Assembly (NCBI RefSeq): GCF_900104535.1 | Contig: NZ_LT629710.1 | Span: 4,499,501 to 4,563,500 of the forward strand | DNA: 64,000 nucleotides | Direction: 5' to 3' | Source: Nakamurella panacisegetis | GTDB lineage: Bacteria > Actinomycetota > Actinomycetes > Mycobacteriales > Nakamurellaceae | Shown here: in pieces, positions 49,646-59,252 of the stretch | Numbering within the stretch: the first letter of the stretch is position 1 | Layout of the letters: the number at the start of each line of letters is the position of its first letter | Program-made: the position numbers and the translations under genes | The notes under the pieces: generated by a model | Told to the model about the DNA's origin: nothing | The model's database searches: none | Seen by the model: only the letters and a program-made list of their open reading frames with translations

Positions 49646-50395
49646 GTGTACGTACTCCTGCCCCCGTCCGAGACCAAACACCCCGGCGGCGACGGCCGGC
49701 CGCTGGACCCGGACCGCCTGGGCTTTCCCGGATTGAACCCGGTACGGCACCGCGTCATCGCCGCCGCCGCGGCCCTGAGCCAGGATCTGCCCGCCGCCCG
49801 GGCCGCGCTGAAGGTGTCGGCCCGCATGGACCACGAAATCGGCTCGAACGCGGTGGTGACGACCGGCCCGACCCTGCCCGCCCTGGCCCGCTACACCGGC
49901 GTCCTCTACACGGCACTGGACACGCCGAAGCTGACGGTGGCCGAGCGCAGCCGGGCGGCCGGCCGCATCCTGATCACCTCGGCCATGTTCGGGCTGGTCG
50001 GGGCGGGCGATCTGATCCCGACCTACCGACTGTCGGCGGGATCCCGGCTGCCCGGCCTGCCCACCATGGCCGCCTTGTGGCGACCTGCCCTGTCGGAGGC
50101 GCTGGCCGGTCTGGACGCGCCGGTGCTGGATCTGCGGTCCGGCGCGTACGCCGCCTTCGCCCCGGCTCCCGGGGCCGTGCAGGTCCGGGTGGTCACCGTG
50201 ACCCGCGGCGGCGAGGTGAAGCCGGTCAGCCACGACAACAAGGCGATCAAGGGCCTGCTGGCCCGGCTGGTCGGGACGACCAGGGCCGAGGTGGACGACA
50301 TCCCGGCGCTGCTCCGGGTCAGCTATCGGGCGGGCCTGGCCGTCAAGCGGACCGGCCCGATGTCGATCGACCTGACGGCGCCGGTCGCGCACTGA
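49646..50395 (+). CDS. yaaA: YaaA family peroxide-stress protein
   Basis: A 249-residue protein of the UPF0246/YaaA family: VLLPPSETKHPGGDGRPLD, ILITSAMFGLVGAGDLIPTY and VKPVSHDNKAIKGLLARLVG. E. coli YaaA lowers free iron under peroxide stress and binds DNA. GTG 49646 is chosen because the sequence similarity begins there and a TAGCGT -10 is 7 bases upstream; the long upstream open frame runs antisense through proS and is a shadow. It diverges from proS. Confidence 0.88.
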   Translation: MYVLLPPSETKHPGGDGRPLDPDRLGFPGLNPVRHRVIAAAAALSQDLPAARAALKVSARMDHEIGSNAVVTTGPTLPALARYTGVLYTALDTPKLTVAERSRAAGRILITSAMFGLVGAGDLIPTYRLSAGSRLPGLPTMAALWRPALSEALAGLDAPVLDLRSGAYAAFAPAPGAVQVRVVTVTRGGEVKPVSHDNKAIKGLLARLVGTTRAEVDDIPALLRVSYRAGLAVKRTGPMSIDLTAPVAH

Positions 50396-50497
50396 TCGAC
50401 CTCGGATCGGGTCGGGACGAAATTCGGTTGCGTGACGACCGGGCGGACGGACATGCTCGTGACGGCTTCGGACGCATCAGGCGTTCGGCGGACGACG

Positions 50498-50568
50498 AGG
50501 AGGCATCCATGGATGTTCGAGCGGTAGCCCCGTCCCCCGTCCCGCCCGCCCCCGTCCCGTCCGCCTGA
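50498..50568 (+). CDS. Upstream ORF of 19 codons before the RIO-like kinase gene
   Basis: AGGAGG at 50498-50503, then ATG at 50509 after 5 bases, opens a 19-residue peptide (MDVRAVAPSPVPPAPVPSA) ending at TGA 50566-50568. This is the best Shine-Dalgarno in the region. The peptide is Pro/Ala/Val-rich with no PPP run. The next gene starts 56 bases later from a TTG with its own Shine-Dalgarno. A leader peptide controlling that gene is possible; a chance ORF is the alternative. The CDS proper runs 50509-50568. Confidence 0.45.
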
Positions 50569-50611
50569 CCCCAGCAACACGTCGGTGGCGCCGGCTGCGG
50601 GCACCTGTCCC

Positions 50612-50616
50612 AGGAG
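50612..50616 (+). promoter_or_regulatory. Shine-Dalgarno that fixes the TTG start of the RIO-like kinase
   Basis: AGGAG is followed after 7 bases by TTG at 50624. The GTG at 50585 has no such site. Confidence 0.55.
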
Positions 50617-50623
50617 CCCCGAC

Positions 50624-51562
50624 TTGTCTCGTTCCCCGCGTTCCACCCACCCCTGCTCCGACGACGCCGACGACCCCTTCGGCGAGATCGACGATCCGGT
50701 CCGCCGGCGCCGTCCGCGACCGCTCACCTCCGGCCCCCGGCTCGTCGTCGAGGGCCGCTCCGGGCGGGCGACGCCCGATCTCGACCTGGGGATCGATGCC
50801 GGCCCGCCCTTCTCGTCCTACGACGTGGCCTCGCACGGCCCCGACCCGGTGCCCGACTGGGTGATCACGTCGGCGTCGGCCCGCGACACCACGCTCGGCC
50901 CCCTGAAGTCCGGCAAGGAGGCCGACGTCGCCCTGCTGGAGCGGGCCGTCCCCAGCGGACCGGGCTCCCTCCTGGCCGTCAAGACCTACCGGGACAGCCA
51001 TCACCGGATGTTCCATCGCGACAGTGGCTATCAGGAGGGCCGCCGTACCCGTCGGTCCCGGGAGTCGCGGGCGATGGCCACCCGGACCGCGTTCGGGCGG
51101 GAGCTGCTCGCCTCGAAGTGGGCCACGGCCGAATTCGCCGTGCTGTCCACGCTGTGGCGGGCCGGGGCGAACGTGCCCTACCCGGTCCAGATGCTGGGGT
51201 CGGAACTGATGATGGAATTCATCGGATCGCCCGATGGTGTTGCCGCGCCGCGTCTTTCCTCCTGGACGGGCGATGCCGCCGAGTTCACCGAGCTCTGGCA
51301 CGACCTGGTCGCCGGCCTGGAGATCCTGGCCCAGGAGGGCTTGACGCACGGCGACCTGTCGCCGTACAACGTGCTCGTCCACCAGGATCGCTGCGTGATC
51401 ATCGACCTGCCGCAGGCCGTCGACGTGATCGCCAATCCGCAGGGAGAGACCTTCCTGCGCCGCGATACGCAGGTCATCGCGGGGTTCTTCGCCCGCCGCG
51501 GCGTCCTCGAGGCCGACGGTGAGTTGCTGGCACTGCATCTGGGTGGGATCGCCCGCGGTTAG
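50624..51562 (+). CDS. RIO1-like serine protein kinase
   Basis: A 312-residue protein with the RIO kinase set: glycine-loop-like LKSGKEADVALLER, ATP lysine in LLAVKTYRDSHHRM, hinge region near LMMEFIGSPDG, catalytic loop LTHGDLSPYNVLVH (D and N), and metal loop IIDLPQAVDV. Archaeal and eukaryotic RIO1 acts in small-subunit maturation; bacterial members are poorly studied. The first about 90 residues are polar and acidic. The start is TTG 50624. Its TAG stop (51560-51562) also forms the first bases of the mtr -10 hexamer. Confidence 0.85.
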   Translation: MSRSPRSTHPCSDDADDPFGEIDDPVRRRRPRPLTSGPRLVVEGRSGRATPDLDLGIDAGPPFSSYDVASHGPDPVPDWVITSASARDTTLGPLKSGKEADVALLERAVPSGPGSLLAVKTYRDSHHRMFHRDSGYQEGRRTRRSRESRAMATRTAFGRELLASKWATAEFAVLSTLWRAGANVPYPVQMLGSELMMEFIGSPDGVAAPRLSSWTGDAAEFTELWHDLVAGLEILAQEGLTHGDLSPYNVLVHQDRCVIIDLPQAVDVIANPQGETFLRRDTQVIAGFFARRGVLEADGELLALHLGGIARG

Positions 51563-51565
51563 CCT
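51560..51565 (+). promoter_or_regulatory. Putative leaderless -10 of mtr, built on the upstream stop codon
   Basis: TAGCCT lies 6 bases before the ATG at 51572. Its TAG is the stop codon of the RIO-like kinase. Confidence 0.5.
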
Positions 51566-51571
51566 TCACTC

Positions 51572-52969
51572 ATGCCACATTTTGATCTGGTCATCATCGG
51601 CTCCGGCTCCGGGAACTCGATCCCGGGGCCGGAGTTCGATCACTGGGACATCGCCATCGTCGAGGACGGACTGTTCGGCGGCACCTGCCTGAACGTCGGT
51701 TGCATCCCGACCAAGATGTTCGTCCACCCGGCCGAGCTGGCGGACGCCGCTCGTCATGCCGGGCGGTTGAACGTGCGGTCCCATCTGGACGCGGTCGACT
51801 GGCCCGGCATGCGGGATCGCATCTTCGGCCGGATCGACTCCATCGAGGCCGGCGGTCGCGCCTACCGCGAGGGCCCGGAATGCCCGAACATCACCGTGTT
51901 CGCCGGGCGCGGGAAGTTCACCGGCCACAAGGCGCTGCGCGTCGAACTCCACGACGGGACAACCGCCGAGATCACCGCGGACCGCTTCGTGCTGGCCGCC
52001 GGTTCGCACGCCGTGGTCCCCGACCTCCCCGGCCTGAGCGATTCGAGCGTGCCGTTCCACACCTCGGACACGATCATGCGGATCGACGATCTGCCGGAGA
52101 GCATCGTCATCATGGGCGGCGGATACATCGCCGCCGAGTTCGCCCATGTCTTCTCCTCCTTCGGGGTCGAGGTCACGCAGCTCGCCCGGGGCCCGCAACT
52201 GTTGCGGTCCCACGACACCGACGTCTCCGAGACCTTCACCGCCGAGGCGTCGGCCCGGTACCAGGTCCACCTGAACGTCAAGGGCGACAAGGTGAGTCAG
52301 ACCGGCGCCGGGGTCGAGGTCCAGTTCCGGACCCCGGACGGCCATCACACCGTCGAGGCCCAGATGCTGCTGGTCGCCACCGGCCGCCGGCCCAACGGTG
52401 CGAACCTGGGCGTGGAGGCCACCGGCGTCCAGTTGGGTCCGGACGGACGGGTGATGGTCGACGCGCACCAGCAGACGTGCATCCCGGGGATCTACGCGCT
52501 CGGGGACATCAGCACGGAGTTCCAGCTGAAACACGTCGCCAACCACGAAGCCCGGGTGGTCCGCCACAACCTGGCCCACCCCCAGCAACCGATCAGTTCC
52601 GATCACCGTTTCGTGCCGGCCGCGGTCTTCACCGATCCGCAGATCGCCTCGGTGGGGGTCACCGAACAGCACGCGATCGCGCGGGGCATCCGGTACGTGG
52701 TCAAGCGTCAGGACTACGGCGGCATCGCCGCCGGCTGGGCGCGCGAGGACACCACCCATTTCCTGAAGGTGCTGGCCGATCCGGACACCGGTCTGTTGCT
52801 CGGGGCCCACGTCATCGGTCCAGAGGCGGCCACGGTGATCCAGCCCCTGATCCACGCGATGTCGTTCGGGCAGACGGCTCACGAGGTCGCCCGCGGCCAG
52901 TACTGGATCCACCCGGCCCTCTCCGAGCTGGTGGAGAACGCCCTGCTCGGCCTCGACGTCCCGCGCTGA
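51572..52969 (+). CDS. mtr: Mycothione reductase
   Basis: A 465-residue flavoprotein disulfide reductase. FAD loop VIIGSGSGNS is near 7-16. The redox pair is C39/C44 in GGTCLNVGCIPTK. The NAD(P)H loop is VIMGGGYIAAEF. The His-Glu dyad is H447/E452 in HPALSE, from the partner subunit in the dimer. It reduces mycothiol disulfide, keeping mycothiol reduced; the SIPGPEFD loop after the FAD motif fits mycothione reductase rather than lipoamide dehydrogenase. Presence implies a mycothiol-using actinobacterium. Confidence 0.92.
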   Translation: MPHFDLVIIGSGSGNSIPGPEFDHWDIAIVEDGLFGGTCLNVGCIPTKMFVHPAELADAARHAGRLNVRSHLDAVDWPGMRDRIFGRIDSIEAGGRAYREGPECPNITVFAGRGKFTGHKALRVELHDGTTAEITADRFVLAAGSHAVVPDLPGLSDSSVPFHTSDTIMRIDDLPESIVIMGGGYIAAEFAHVFSSFGVEVTQLARGPQLLRSHDTDVSETFTAEASARYQVHLNVKGDKVSQTGAGVEVQFRTPDGHHTVEAQMLLVATGRRPNGANLGVEATGVQLGPDGRVMVDAHQQTCIPGIYALGDISTEFQLKHVANHEARVVRHNLAHPQQPISSDHRFVPAAVFTDPQIASVGVTEQHAIARGIRYVVKRQDYGGIAAGWAREDTTHFLKVLADPDTGLLLGAHVIGPEAATVIQPLIHAMSFGQTAHEVARGQYWIHPALSELVENALLGLDVPR

Positions 52970-52995
52970 CCCGGGCGCCGGCGGCCCGGCGCGGG
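52970..52995. terminator. Hairpin between mtr and map
   Basis: GCGCCGG-CGGC-CCGGCGC pairs over 7 bp, extended by CCC and GGG with a 2-base bulge. It follows the mtr stop directly and lies 30 bases beyond the convergent map stop. Confidence 0.5.
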
Positions 52996-53025
52996 ACCGG
53001 CACGGCCCGACCTCAGGGCGTCGGC

Positions 53026-53880
53026 TCAGGGCAGGGTGAGGATCTCCGCGCCGGTGTCGGTCACCACCAGGGTGTGTTCGAACTGGGCCGTCCAGGACTT
53101 GTCCCGGGTGGTCACCGTCCAGTCGTCGTCCCAGAGGTCCCAGGCGATCCCGCCCAGGGTGATCATCGGTTCGATGGTGAAGGTCATGCCCTTCTCGAGC
53201 ACGGTGGTGACACTCGGATCGTCGTAGTGCAGGATGACCAGGCCCGAATGGAAGGTCCGCCCGATGCCGTGCCCGGTGTAGTCACGGACGACGCCGTAGC
53301 CGAAACGCTTGGCGTAGGACTCGATCACCCGCCCGATGACGTTGAGCTGCCGTCCCGGGGCCACCGCCTTGATCGCCCGCCGCAGCGCCTCCTCGGTGCG
53401 CTCGACCAGGAGCCGGTTCTCCTCCGAGACGTCGCCGGCCAGGTAGGTCGCGTTGGTGTCGCCGTGCACCCCGTTGATGTACGCCGTCACGTCGATGTTG
53501 ACGATGTCCCCGTCCTGGATGACGGTCGAGTCCGGGATGCCGTGGCAGATGACCTCGTTCAGCGAGGTGCAGCAGGACTTCGGAAAGTTCCGGTAGCCCA
53601 AGGTCGACGGATACGCCCCGTGGTCGCACAGGTACTCGTGCACGATCCGGTCGAGGTCGTCGGTGGTGACCCCGGGCGCGACGGCCGCGCCGGCTTCGCC
53701 CATCGCGCGCGCGGCCAGACGAGATGAGATGCGCATCTTCTCGATGATCTCGTCGGTCTGCACCCACGGATCGGTGCTCTTGGCCGGGGCCGGGCGGCCG
53801 ACGTACTCGGGACGGGGAATGTCAGGCGGAACGGGCCGCACAGGCGTCCGGACCCCAGGCGAGATGGCGGTGCGCAACAT
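53026..53880 (-). CDS. map: Methionine aminopeptidase type I
   Basis: A 284-residue pita-bread metallopeptidase. Metal ligands read D in [13 protein letters not shown] in [10 protein letters not shown] in [14 protein letters not shown] in FTIEPMITL and E in AQFEHTLVV. The N-terminal about 40-residue Pro-rich extension resembles mycobacterial MapB, where it may bind ribosomes. It removes the start Met. ATG 53880 with TAGGCT 6 bases upstream indicates a leaderless message. Confidence 0.95.
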   Translation of the reverse strand: MLRTAISPGVRTPVRPVPPDIPRPEYVGRPAPAKSTDPWVQTDEIIEKMRISSRLAARAMGEAGAAVAPGVTTDDLDRIVHEYLCDHGAYPSTLGYRNFPKSCCTSLNEVICHGIPDSTVIQDGDIVNIDVTAYINGVHGDTNATYLAGDVSEENRLLVERTEEALRRAIKAVAPGRQLNVIGRVIESYAKRFGYGVVRDYTGHGIGRTFHSGLVILHYDDPSVTTVLEKGMTFTIEPMITLGGIAWDLWDDDWTVTTRDKSWTAQFEHTLVVTDTGAEILTLP

Positions 53881-53886
53881 GCCGCC

Positions 53887-53892
53887 AGCCTA
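53887..53892 (-). promoter_or_regulatory. Putative leaderless -10 of map, built on the upstream stop codon
   Basis: TAGGCT on the minus strand lies 6 bases before the map ATG. Its TAG (53890-53892) is the stop codon of the PBP gene. Confidence 0.5.
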
Positions 53893-55758
53893 CGGGCCGC
53901 CCGGGAGCCCCTTGAGGAACGTGGCCGCCATCAGGTTGCTGAAGCCCGAACTCTGACCATTGACGATGAGGATGCTGAATGCGACGTCACCCCGGTATCC
54001 GGTGGTCCAGGCGTGTGCCCCAGCTTTGCCGTCGGTGCCGACGAAGTCCGCGGTACCGGTCTTGATGAACACGTCGCCCACATCCTGCAGATGGGCACCG
54101 GTGCCCTCGGTCACGACGGCCCGCATCAAGGTGCGCAAGCCGCTGATCGCCGCGGTGGACGGCGCGGGCTGGACCTGGTCGACCGTGGTCGTCGTGCCGC
54201 GGATCACCGTGGGCAGCACCAATGATCCGTGGGCGACGGTCGCCGCCATCATGGCCTCGCTGAACGGGCTCACCAGGTCGGTGCCTTGACCGAAACCGTT
54301 GGCCGCCCTCTGCACGAGCGTGTCCGCGGGCAGGACCTTCCCGGTCAGGGTGGTGATCCCCGGGACGACGAAGTCCGATCCGACCCCATATTTGACCGCC
54401 GCGGTCGGCAGGGCATCGGACGGCATCTCGGTGGCGAGCCGGGCGAACGTGGTGTTGCAGGATCGCGCGAAGGCCTTGGTGACGTCGACCGATCCGAGGT
54501 CGAAGTCGTGCGCGTTGTGGAACGGGCGGGAATCGAAGACCACCACGCCCGGGCACGCCACCTGGGTCGTCGGGGTGACCAGGTTCCGCTCGAAGGCGGC
54601 GGTCGCGGTGATGATCTTGAAGGTCGACCCTGGCGGGAACTGGCCCTGGAGCGCGATCGGACCCAACTGATTGGCCGCGGCATTCTGCGCGACCGCCAGG
54701 ATCTCACCGGTCGACGGCTGGATGGCCACCAGCACGGCCGCCGTCTTGGTGGTGGCGACCGCCTTCTCGGCCGCTTTCTGGGCGGCTGTGTCGATGGTCA
54801 GGGTGACCTTCTGCCCGTTCCGCGGGGCCTGTGTGGCCAGCGTCGCCAATTCGGCTCCGGTCGCGTCGACGGTGTCGATCTCCCATCCGTCGATCCCGGT
54901 GGTGATCTTGGCCGCGGCCGGGGTGACCTCGGCCAGCAGCATCTTCGCGAAGTCCTTGGTCGGAGGAAGGTCGCGGACGGTGGACGGGAAGGTCAACCCG
55001 TTGATCGCGCCAAGCTGCGCCTTGACCGTGTCGTAGTCGGCCTGGCGCAGGTTCGTGACGGTGTAGCCGGCCGTCGCCGTGGCCGCCTTCACGCCGGCGG
55101 CCACCGAGGCCGTCGTGACGGTCGGATCGAGCGGGCCGAGGATCTTGGCCAGTGCCGCGGCAGTGCCGGTCAGATCGGTGATCTTGCCGGGCAGCGCGAT
55201 CACCGAGTAGACGGTGACCGGAGCGACGATCTGCTGGTCGTTGCGGTCCACCATGATTCCGTCGGTGGCGGCGATGCTGCGCACGTCGAGCGACTGCCCG
55301 TCACCCAACTGCGGGTTGATCAGGGTCGACGACCACGTGGCGGTCCAGTCGTCGCTGGCCGAGGGGCGGGCGAACGACCAGGTGGCGGTGTAGTTCCAGG
55401 AAACGCCGTGCGGCAAAGTCCAGGCGAACGCGGCGGACACGGTGGCCGCGGTCGGTGTCGATTCGGTGGCCTGCCCCGCCTTCACCACCACCGAGGTGGG
55501 AGCCAGATTGGTCAGCACCGACCCGATGGAGGCGGCCGCCGACCCCGGGTCGGAGGTCAACGCGGCGATCGAATCCGGGTTGAGCGAAGCCCAGGCCGCC
55601 GCCAGCTTGGCCACGGCCGCCTCCGGTGACGGGCCGGACGCCGCGGTCGACCCGCCGCCGGTGCACCCGGCCAGAACCAGACACCACAGCAGCAGCGCGA
55701 CCAGGGCGCCACGTCCGCCGGGCCGTCGTCGGCGCCGCATACGCGGACCAGGACTCAT
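53890..55758 (-). CDS. Penicillin-binding lipoprotein (class B PBP with MecA_N-like domain)
   Basis: A 622-residue lipoprotein: lipobox LVLAGC with Cys near residue 32, an NTF2-like MecA_N domain (about 45-155), a PBP dimerisation region, and a transpeptidase domain. Active-site motifs are STFK near 378, SCN near 433 and KTG near 566 (IKTGTAD). It crosslinks peptidoglycan at the outer face of the membrane. It resembles Rv2864c in layout and position, as I remember. AATACT 7 bases before the ATG could be a -10. It lies between map and a GNAT gene. Confidence 0.92.
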   Translation of the reverse strand: MSPGPRMRRRRRPGGRGALVALLLWCLVLAGCTGGGSTAASGPSPEAAVAKLAAAWASLNPDSIAALTSDPGSAAASIGSVLTNLAPTSVVVKAGQATESTPTAATVSAAFAWTLPHGVSWNYTATWSFARPSASDDWTATWSSTLINPQLGDGQSLDVRSIAATDGIMVDRNDQQIVAPVTVYSVIALPGKITDLTGTAAALAKILGPLDPTVTTASVAAGVKAATATAGYTVTNLRQADYDTVKAQLGAINGLTFPSTVRDLPPTKDFAKMLLAEVTPAAAKITTGIDGWEIDTVDATGAELATLATQAPRNGQKVTLTIDTAAQKAAEKAVATTKTAAVLVAIQPSTGEILAVAQNAAANQLGPIALQGQFPPGSTFKIITATAAFERNLVTPTTQVACPGVVVFDSRPFHNAHDFDLGSVDVTKAFARSCNTTFARLATEMPSDALPTAAVKYGVGSDFVVPGITTLTGKVLPADTLVQRAANGFGQGTDLVSPFSEAMMAATVAHGSLVLPTVIRGTTTTVDQVQPAPSTAAISGLRTLMRAVVTEGTGAHLQDVGDVFIKTGTADFVGTDGKAGAHAWTTGYRGDVAFSILIVNGQSSGFSNLMAATFLKGLPGGP

Positions 55759-55765
55759 AGCCGTC

Positions 55766-55771
55766 AGTATT
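55766..55771 (-). promoter_or_regulatory. Possible leaderless -10 of the PBP gene
   Basis: AATACT on the minus strand ends 7 bases before the ATG at 55758. It lacks the leading T of the TANNNT sites. Confidence 0.3.
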
Positions 55772-55830
55772 CCCCGGGCCGGGCCGGGCAGGCCGTCACA
55801 CACGCCCGCATCGCCGAACGCGAGCAAGTT

Positions 55831-56664
55831 TCAGAACAGGACCGAGGCGAAGGTGCCGACCTGACGGAAGCCGATGCGCCGGTAGGCGGCCCGGGCGGCC
55901 AGATTGTGGTGGTTCACGTAGAGACTGGGAATCCGGCGCAGGGTCTGCAGGTACTGCGCGACGGTGGCCACCGCCGGTGCCGCCAGTCCGCGGCCGCGAT
56001 GGTCCGGCGCCACCCACACCCCCTGGATCAACCCGGCGCGCGACGACAGCGCACCGATCTCCGCCTTGACGACGACCCGGCCGTCCTCGAACCGGGCGAA
56101 CGAGCGACCGGCACGGATCAGCTCCTCCACCCGGGCGTGGTACCCGACCCCGCCGTCGGGCCAGCGCGGATCCACGCCGACCTCCTCGGTGAACATGGCC
56201 ACCGCGGCCGGGTAGTACGCGTCGATCTCGCTGATCTGCACCGGCCGCATCATCGGGTCGATCTCGCACTGCACCCGCTCGGTGCAGGCCATCAGCGGCT
56301 GGTCGGCCCGTACCTCCCGGGCGGGGCCCCACCGGCCGGAGAGCCGATCCCACAGTGGCAGCACCAACTCGGCCGGGCCGAGGATCGACGCGCAGCGGCG
56401 ACCGCCCCGTGACGCGGCCTGGGCGAACGCCTTCAGCGAGTGCTTGTCCCCGGACAGCGGCACCAGGTTCGGGCCGTCGAAGCACACCCCGTCCCGGCCA
56501 CCGCCGACCCCCCAGAACTGACCACCCAGCGCCCGCGAGTCCATACCGGCCTGCTCGAACCGGGCCGCGACCAGGCAGGCGGCGATCGGATCGGACGCCA
56601 GCACCCGGGCGACTTCCGCGCCCTGGGCCGGCCCGAGCACGCGGGCAAATCCGGCCGTCAACAT
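55831..56664 (-). CDS. Two-domain GNAT acetyltransferase (DUF4081-GNAT, Rv2867c-like)
   Basis: A 277-residue protein. The N-terminal half resembles DUF4081 (DPIAACLVAARFEQAGMD, GGQFWGVGGG). The C-terminal GNAT domain has LIQGVWVAPDHRGRGLAAPA, VAQYLQTLRR and ARAAYRRIGFRQVGTFASVLF. The acceptor is unknown. It follows ispG by 8 bases and belongs to the dxr-rip-ispG run, an arrangement conserved in actinobacteria. Confidence 0.88.
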   Translation of the reverse strand: MLTAGFARVLGPAQGAEVARVLASDPIAACLVAARFEQAGMDSRALGGQFWGVGGGRDGVCFDGPNLVPLSGDKHSLKAFAQAASRGGRRCASILGPAELVLPLWDRLSGRWGPAREVRADQPLMACTERVQCEIDPMMRPVQISEIDAYYPAAVAMFTEEVGVDPRWPDGGVGYHARVEELIRAGRSFARFEDGRVVVKAEIGALSSRAGLIQGVWVAPDHRGRGLAAPAVATVAQYLQTLRRIPSLYVNHHNLAARAAYRRIGFRQVGTFASVLF

Positions 56665-56672
56665 GACTGGAC

Positions 56673-57890
56673 TCAGACCAGGCTGACCGAGGGTTCGCCA
56701 CTCGGCGTACCCGCGGCACGCATGATGTCGGCCAGCTTCATGGCTTCTTCGATGAGCGTCTCCACGATCGCCGCCTCGGGCACGGTACGGATCACCTCGC
56801 CCTTGACGAAGATCTGCCCCTTGCCGTTACCCGACGCCACCCCGAGGTCGGCCTCCCTGGCCTCACCGGGTCCGTTCACGACGCAACCCATCACCGCGAC
56901 GCGCAGCGGCACGTCCATCCCCTCCAGACCGGCCGTCACCTCGTTGGCCAGCTTGTACACGTCGACCTGGGCCCGGCCGCAGGACGGGCAGGAGACGATC
57001 TCCAATCCGCGCTCGCGCAGATTCAGCGACTCCAGGATCTGCAGGCCGACCTTGACCTCCTCGACCGGCGGGGCCGACAACGAGACCCGGATGGTGTCGC
57101 CGATCCCCTGCGACAGCAGCGCTCCGAACGCCACCGCCGACTTGATGGTGCCCTGGAAGGCCGGTCCGGCCTCGGTCACCCCGAGGTGCAGCGGGTAGTC
57201 GCACTGCTGGGCCAGCAGCTCGTAGGCCCGCACCATGATCACCGGGTCGTTGTGCTTGACCGAGATCTTGATGTCGCGGTAGTCGTGCTCCTCGAACAGG
57301 GAGCACTCCCAGAGCGCGGACTCGACCAGCGCCTCCGGGGTGGCCTTGCCGTACTTCTCCAGCAGCCGCTTGTCCAACGAGCCGGCGTTGACCCCGATCC
57401 GGATGCCGATCCCGGCGTCCTTGGCCGCCCGGGCGATGGCCCCCACCTGGTCGTCGAACTTGCGGATGTTGCCCGGATTGACCCGGACCGCGGCGCAGCC
57501 GGCGTCGATGGCCGCGAAGACGTATTTCGGCTGGAAGTGGATATCGGCGATCACCGGCAGTTGCGACTTCCGGGCGATGGCGGCCAGCGCCTCCGCGTCG
57601 TCGGTGTCCGGTACCGCGACCCGGACGATCTGACAGCCGGCCGCGGTCAGCTCGGCGATCTGCTGCAGGGTCGCGTTCACGTCCGCGGTCTTGGTGGTGC
57701 ACATGGACTGGACGGACACCGGGTGGTCGCTGCCCACCCAGACGCCGCCGACGTTCAGTTGCCGGGTCGGCCGGCGCGGAGCCAGCACCGGAACCGCCCG
57801 CTCGACCGGCAGGGAGGGCATGCCCAGACCGATGGCCGGGCCGCCTCCGGCCCGCGTCGCGCCCACTGGACCGCTTGTCGCCTGAGACAT
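56673..57890 (-). CDS. ispG: (E)-4-hydroxy-3-methylbut-2-enyl-diphosphate synthase
   Basis: A 405-residue 4Fe-4S enzyme of the MEP isoprenoid pathway: [20 protein letters not shown], a TIM-barrel domain and a C-terminal sulfite-reductase-like domain. Cluster ligands are in [10 protein letters not shown] and [12 protein letters not shown]. It converts MEcPP to HMBPP. ATG 57890 has GGAAGAAG upstream. Its neighbours rip and dxr match the Rv2868c-Rv2870c order from memory. Confidence 0.97.
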   Translation of the reverse strand: MSQATSGPVGATRAGGGPAIGLGMPSLPVERAVPVLAPRRPTRQLNVGGVWVGSDHPVSVQSMCTTKTADVNATLQQIAELTAAGCQIVRVAVPDTDDAEALAAIARKSQLPVIADIHFQPKYVFAAIDAGCAAVRVNPGNIRKFDDQVGAIARAAKDAGIGIRIGVNAGSLDKRLLEKYGKATPEALVESALWECSLFEEHDYRDIKISVKHNDPVIMVRAYELLAQQCDYPLHLGVTEAGPAFQGTIKSAVAFGALLSQGIGDTIRVSLSAPPVEEVKVGLQILESLNLRERGLEIVSCPSCGRAQVDVYKLANEVTAGLEGMDVPLRVAVMGCVVNGPGEAREADLGVASGNGKGQIFVKGEVIRTVPEAAIVETLIEEAMKLADIMRAAGTPSGEPSVSLV

Positions 57891-57919
57891 CTTGCTTCTT
57901 CCGTTGTTGTGGAGTGGAG

Positions 57920-59239
57920 CTAGCCGAACAGTTTCACCGGGTTGACGACGTCGGCCACGAGGGTCAGCACAGACAGCCCGATGAACAACAATGCCACCAC
58001 GTACGCGACGGGCATCAGCTTGGCCACGTCGAACGGGCCTGGATCGGCCTTGCGACGCACCTTGGACCAGCCCCGCCGCACCCATTCGATGATCGCGCCG
58101 AGGATGTGTCCGCCGTCCAGCGGCAGCAGCGGCAGCAGGTTGAGCAGGAACAGACTCATGTTGAAGCCCGCCAGCAGTTGCAGGAACAGCTCGATCTTGT
58201 CCTTCGCGGCGGTGTCCGAGGACAGGATCTCGCCGCTGATCACCCCGGCCCCGACGATGCCGACCGGGGAGTTCTGGTCACGCGCCTTGCCGTTGAAGAT
58301 CGAGTCCCACAGGGCGGGGATACGGGACGGGATGCTGACCACGGCGTGGGCCGCGCTGCCGATGAACGAGCCGGTCATGGTGAACGCCTCGCCGACCGAC
58401 TGCGACTGGTACTCCGTCGCCGCGGTGATACCGAGGAAACCACCGACCGTGGTGCCGGTCTGCTTGCCCTGGTCGTCCAGCACGGCCAGGGTGTTGGCCA
58501 CGATGGGGACCTGCTTGGTGGTGTCGACGCCGTCGCGCTCGTAGGTCAGGGCGACCGTCTTGCCGGCCGACGCGCGGATCAGCTCGCGCATCTGGTCCCA
58601 GCTGGTGATCGTGGACCCGGCGAAGGACACGATCTTGTCGCCCGGCTTCAGACCGGCCTGGGCGGCCGGAGTGGCCGGATCGCTCGCGGCGCAGGTGCTC
58701 TTGGTGGCCGTGGCCGGGAGCACGCAGGTGCTCACCGTCGCCACCGTGGGGACGGTGACCGGCACGCCCAGGCCGATCACGATGACGATGAACAGGACGA
58801 CGGCCAGGATCAGGTTCTGGAACGGACCGGCGAACATCACCACGATCCGCTTGAACGGATGCAGCTGGTAGAACTGCCGGCCGTCGTCCTGCTCGGTGAC
58901 CTGCGAGCGGTCGCCGGACCGGGAGTCCTCGATGAGTTGCCGCACCATGCCGGCCGGGCCCATGGCCGTGGTCCCCGGCCCGCGGAAGCGGCCGCCGTTC
59001 TTCCCCGCCGCCGGCGGCACCATCCCGACCATGCGGATGTAGCCGCCGAGCGGGATGGCCTTGATGCCGTACTCGGTCTCCCCCCGTTGCCGGCTGAACA
59101 GGGTCCGGCCGAAGCCCACCATGTACTGGGTCACCCGGACCCCGAACAACTTGGCGAACGCCAGGTGGCCCAGTTCGTGCCAGGCGATGGAGAACAGCAG
59201 CCCCAGGACGAACAGGATGACGCCGATCGCGGTCAACAA
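57920..59239 (-). CDS. rip: M50 site-2 intramembrane metalloprotease (Rip1/RseP type)
   Basis: A 439-residue polytopic membrane protein. The zinc motif H21-E22-x-x-H25 (HELGH) is in the first helix and the partner LDGG motif is in [14 protein letters not shown] near the C terminus. A PDZ domain lies between ([19 protein letters not shown]). The family cleaves anti-sigma factors and other membrane proteins. TTG 59239 is the start: AGGAG at 59248-59252 lies 8 bases upstream and overlaps the dxr stop. Confidence 0.95.
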   Translation of the reverse strand: MLTAIGVILFVLGLLFSIAWHELGHLAFAKLFGVRVTQYMVGFGRTLFSRQRGETEYGIKAIPLGGYIRMVGMVPPAAGKNGGRFRGPGTTAMGPAGMVRQLIEDSRSGDRSQVTEQDDGRQFYQLHPFKRIVVMFAGPFQNLILAVVLFIVIVIGLGVPVTVPTVATVSTCVLPATATKSTCAASDPATPAAQAGLKPGDKIVSFAGSTITSWDQMRELIRASAGKTVALTYERDGVDTTKQVPIVANTLAVLDDQGKQTGTTVGGFLGITAATEYQSQSVGEAFTMTGSFIGSAAHAVVSIPSRIPALWDSIFNGKARDQNSPVGIVGAGVISGEILSSDTAAKDKIELFLQLLAGFNMSLFLLNLLPLLPLDGGHILGAIIEWVRRGWSKVRRKADPGPFDVAKLMPVAYVVALLFIGLSVLTLVADVVNPVKLFG

Positions 59240-59247
59240 GGGTTGCG

Positions 59248-59252
59248 CTCCT
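59248..59252 (-). promoter_or_regulatory. Shine-Dalgarno that fixes the TTG start of rip
   Basis: AGGAG on the minus strand, 8 bases before TTG 59239, overlaps the dxr TAG stop at 59251-59253, so rip translation is likely coupled to dxr. Confidence 0.6.
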
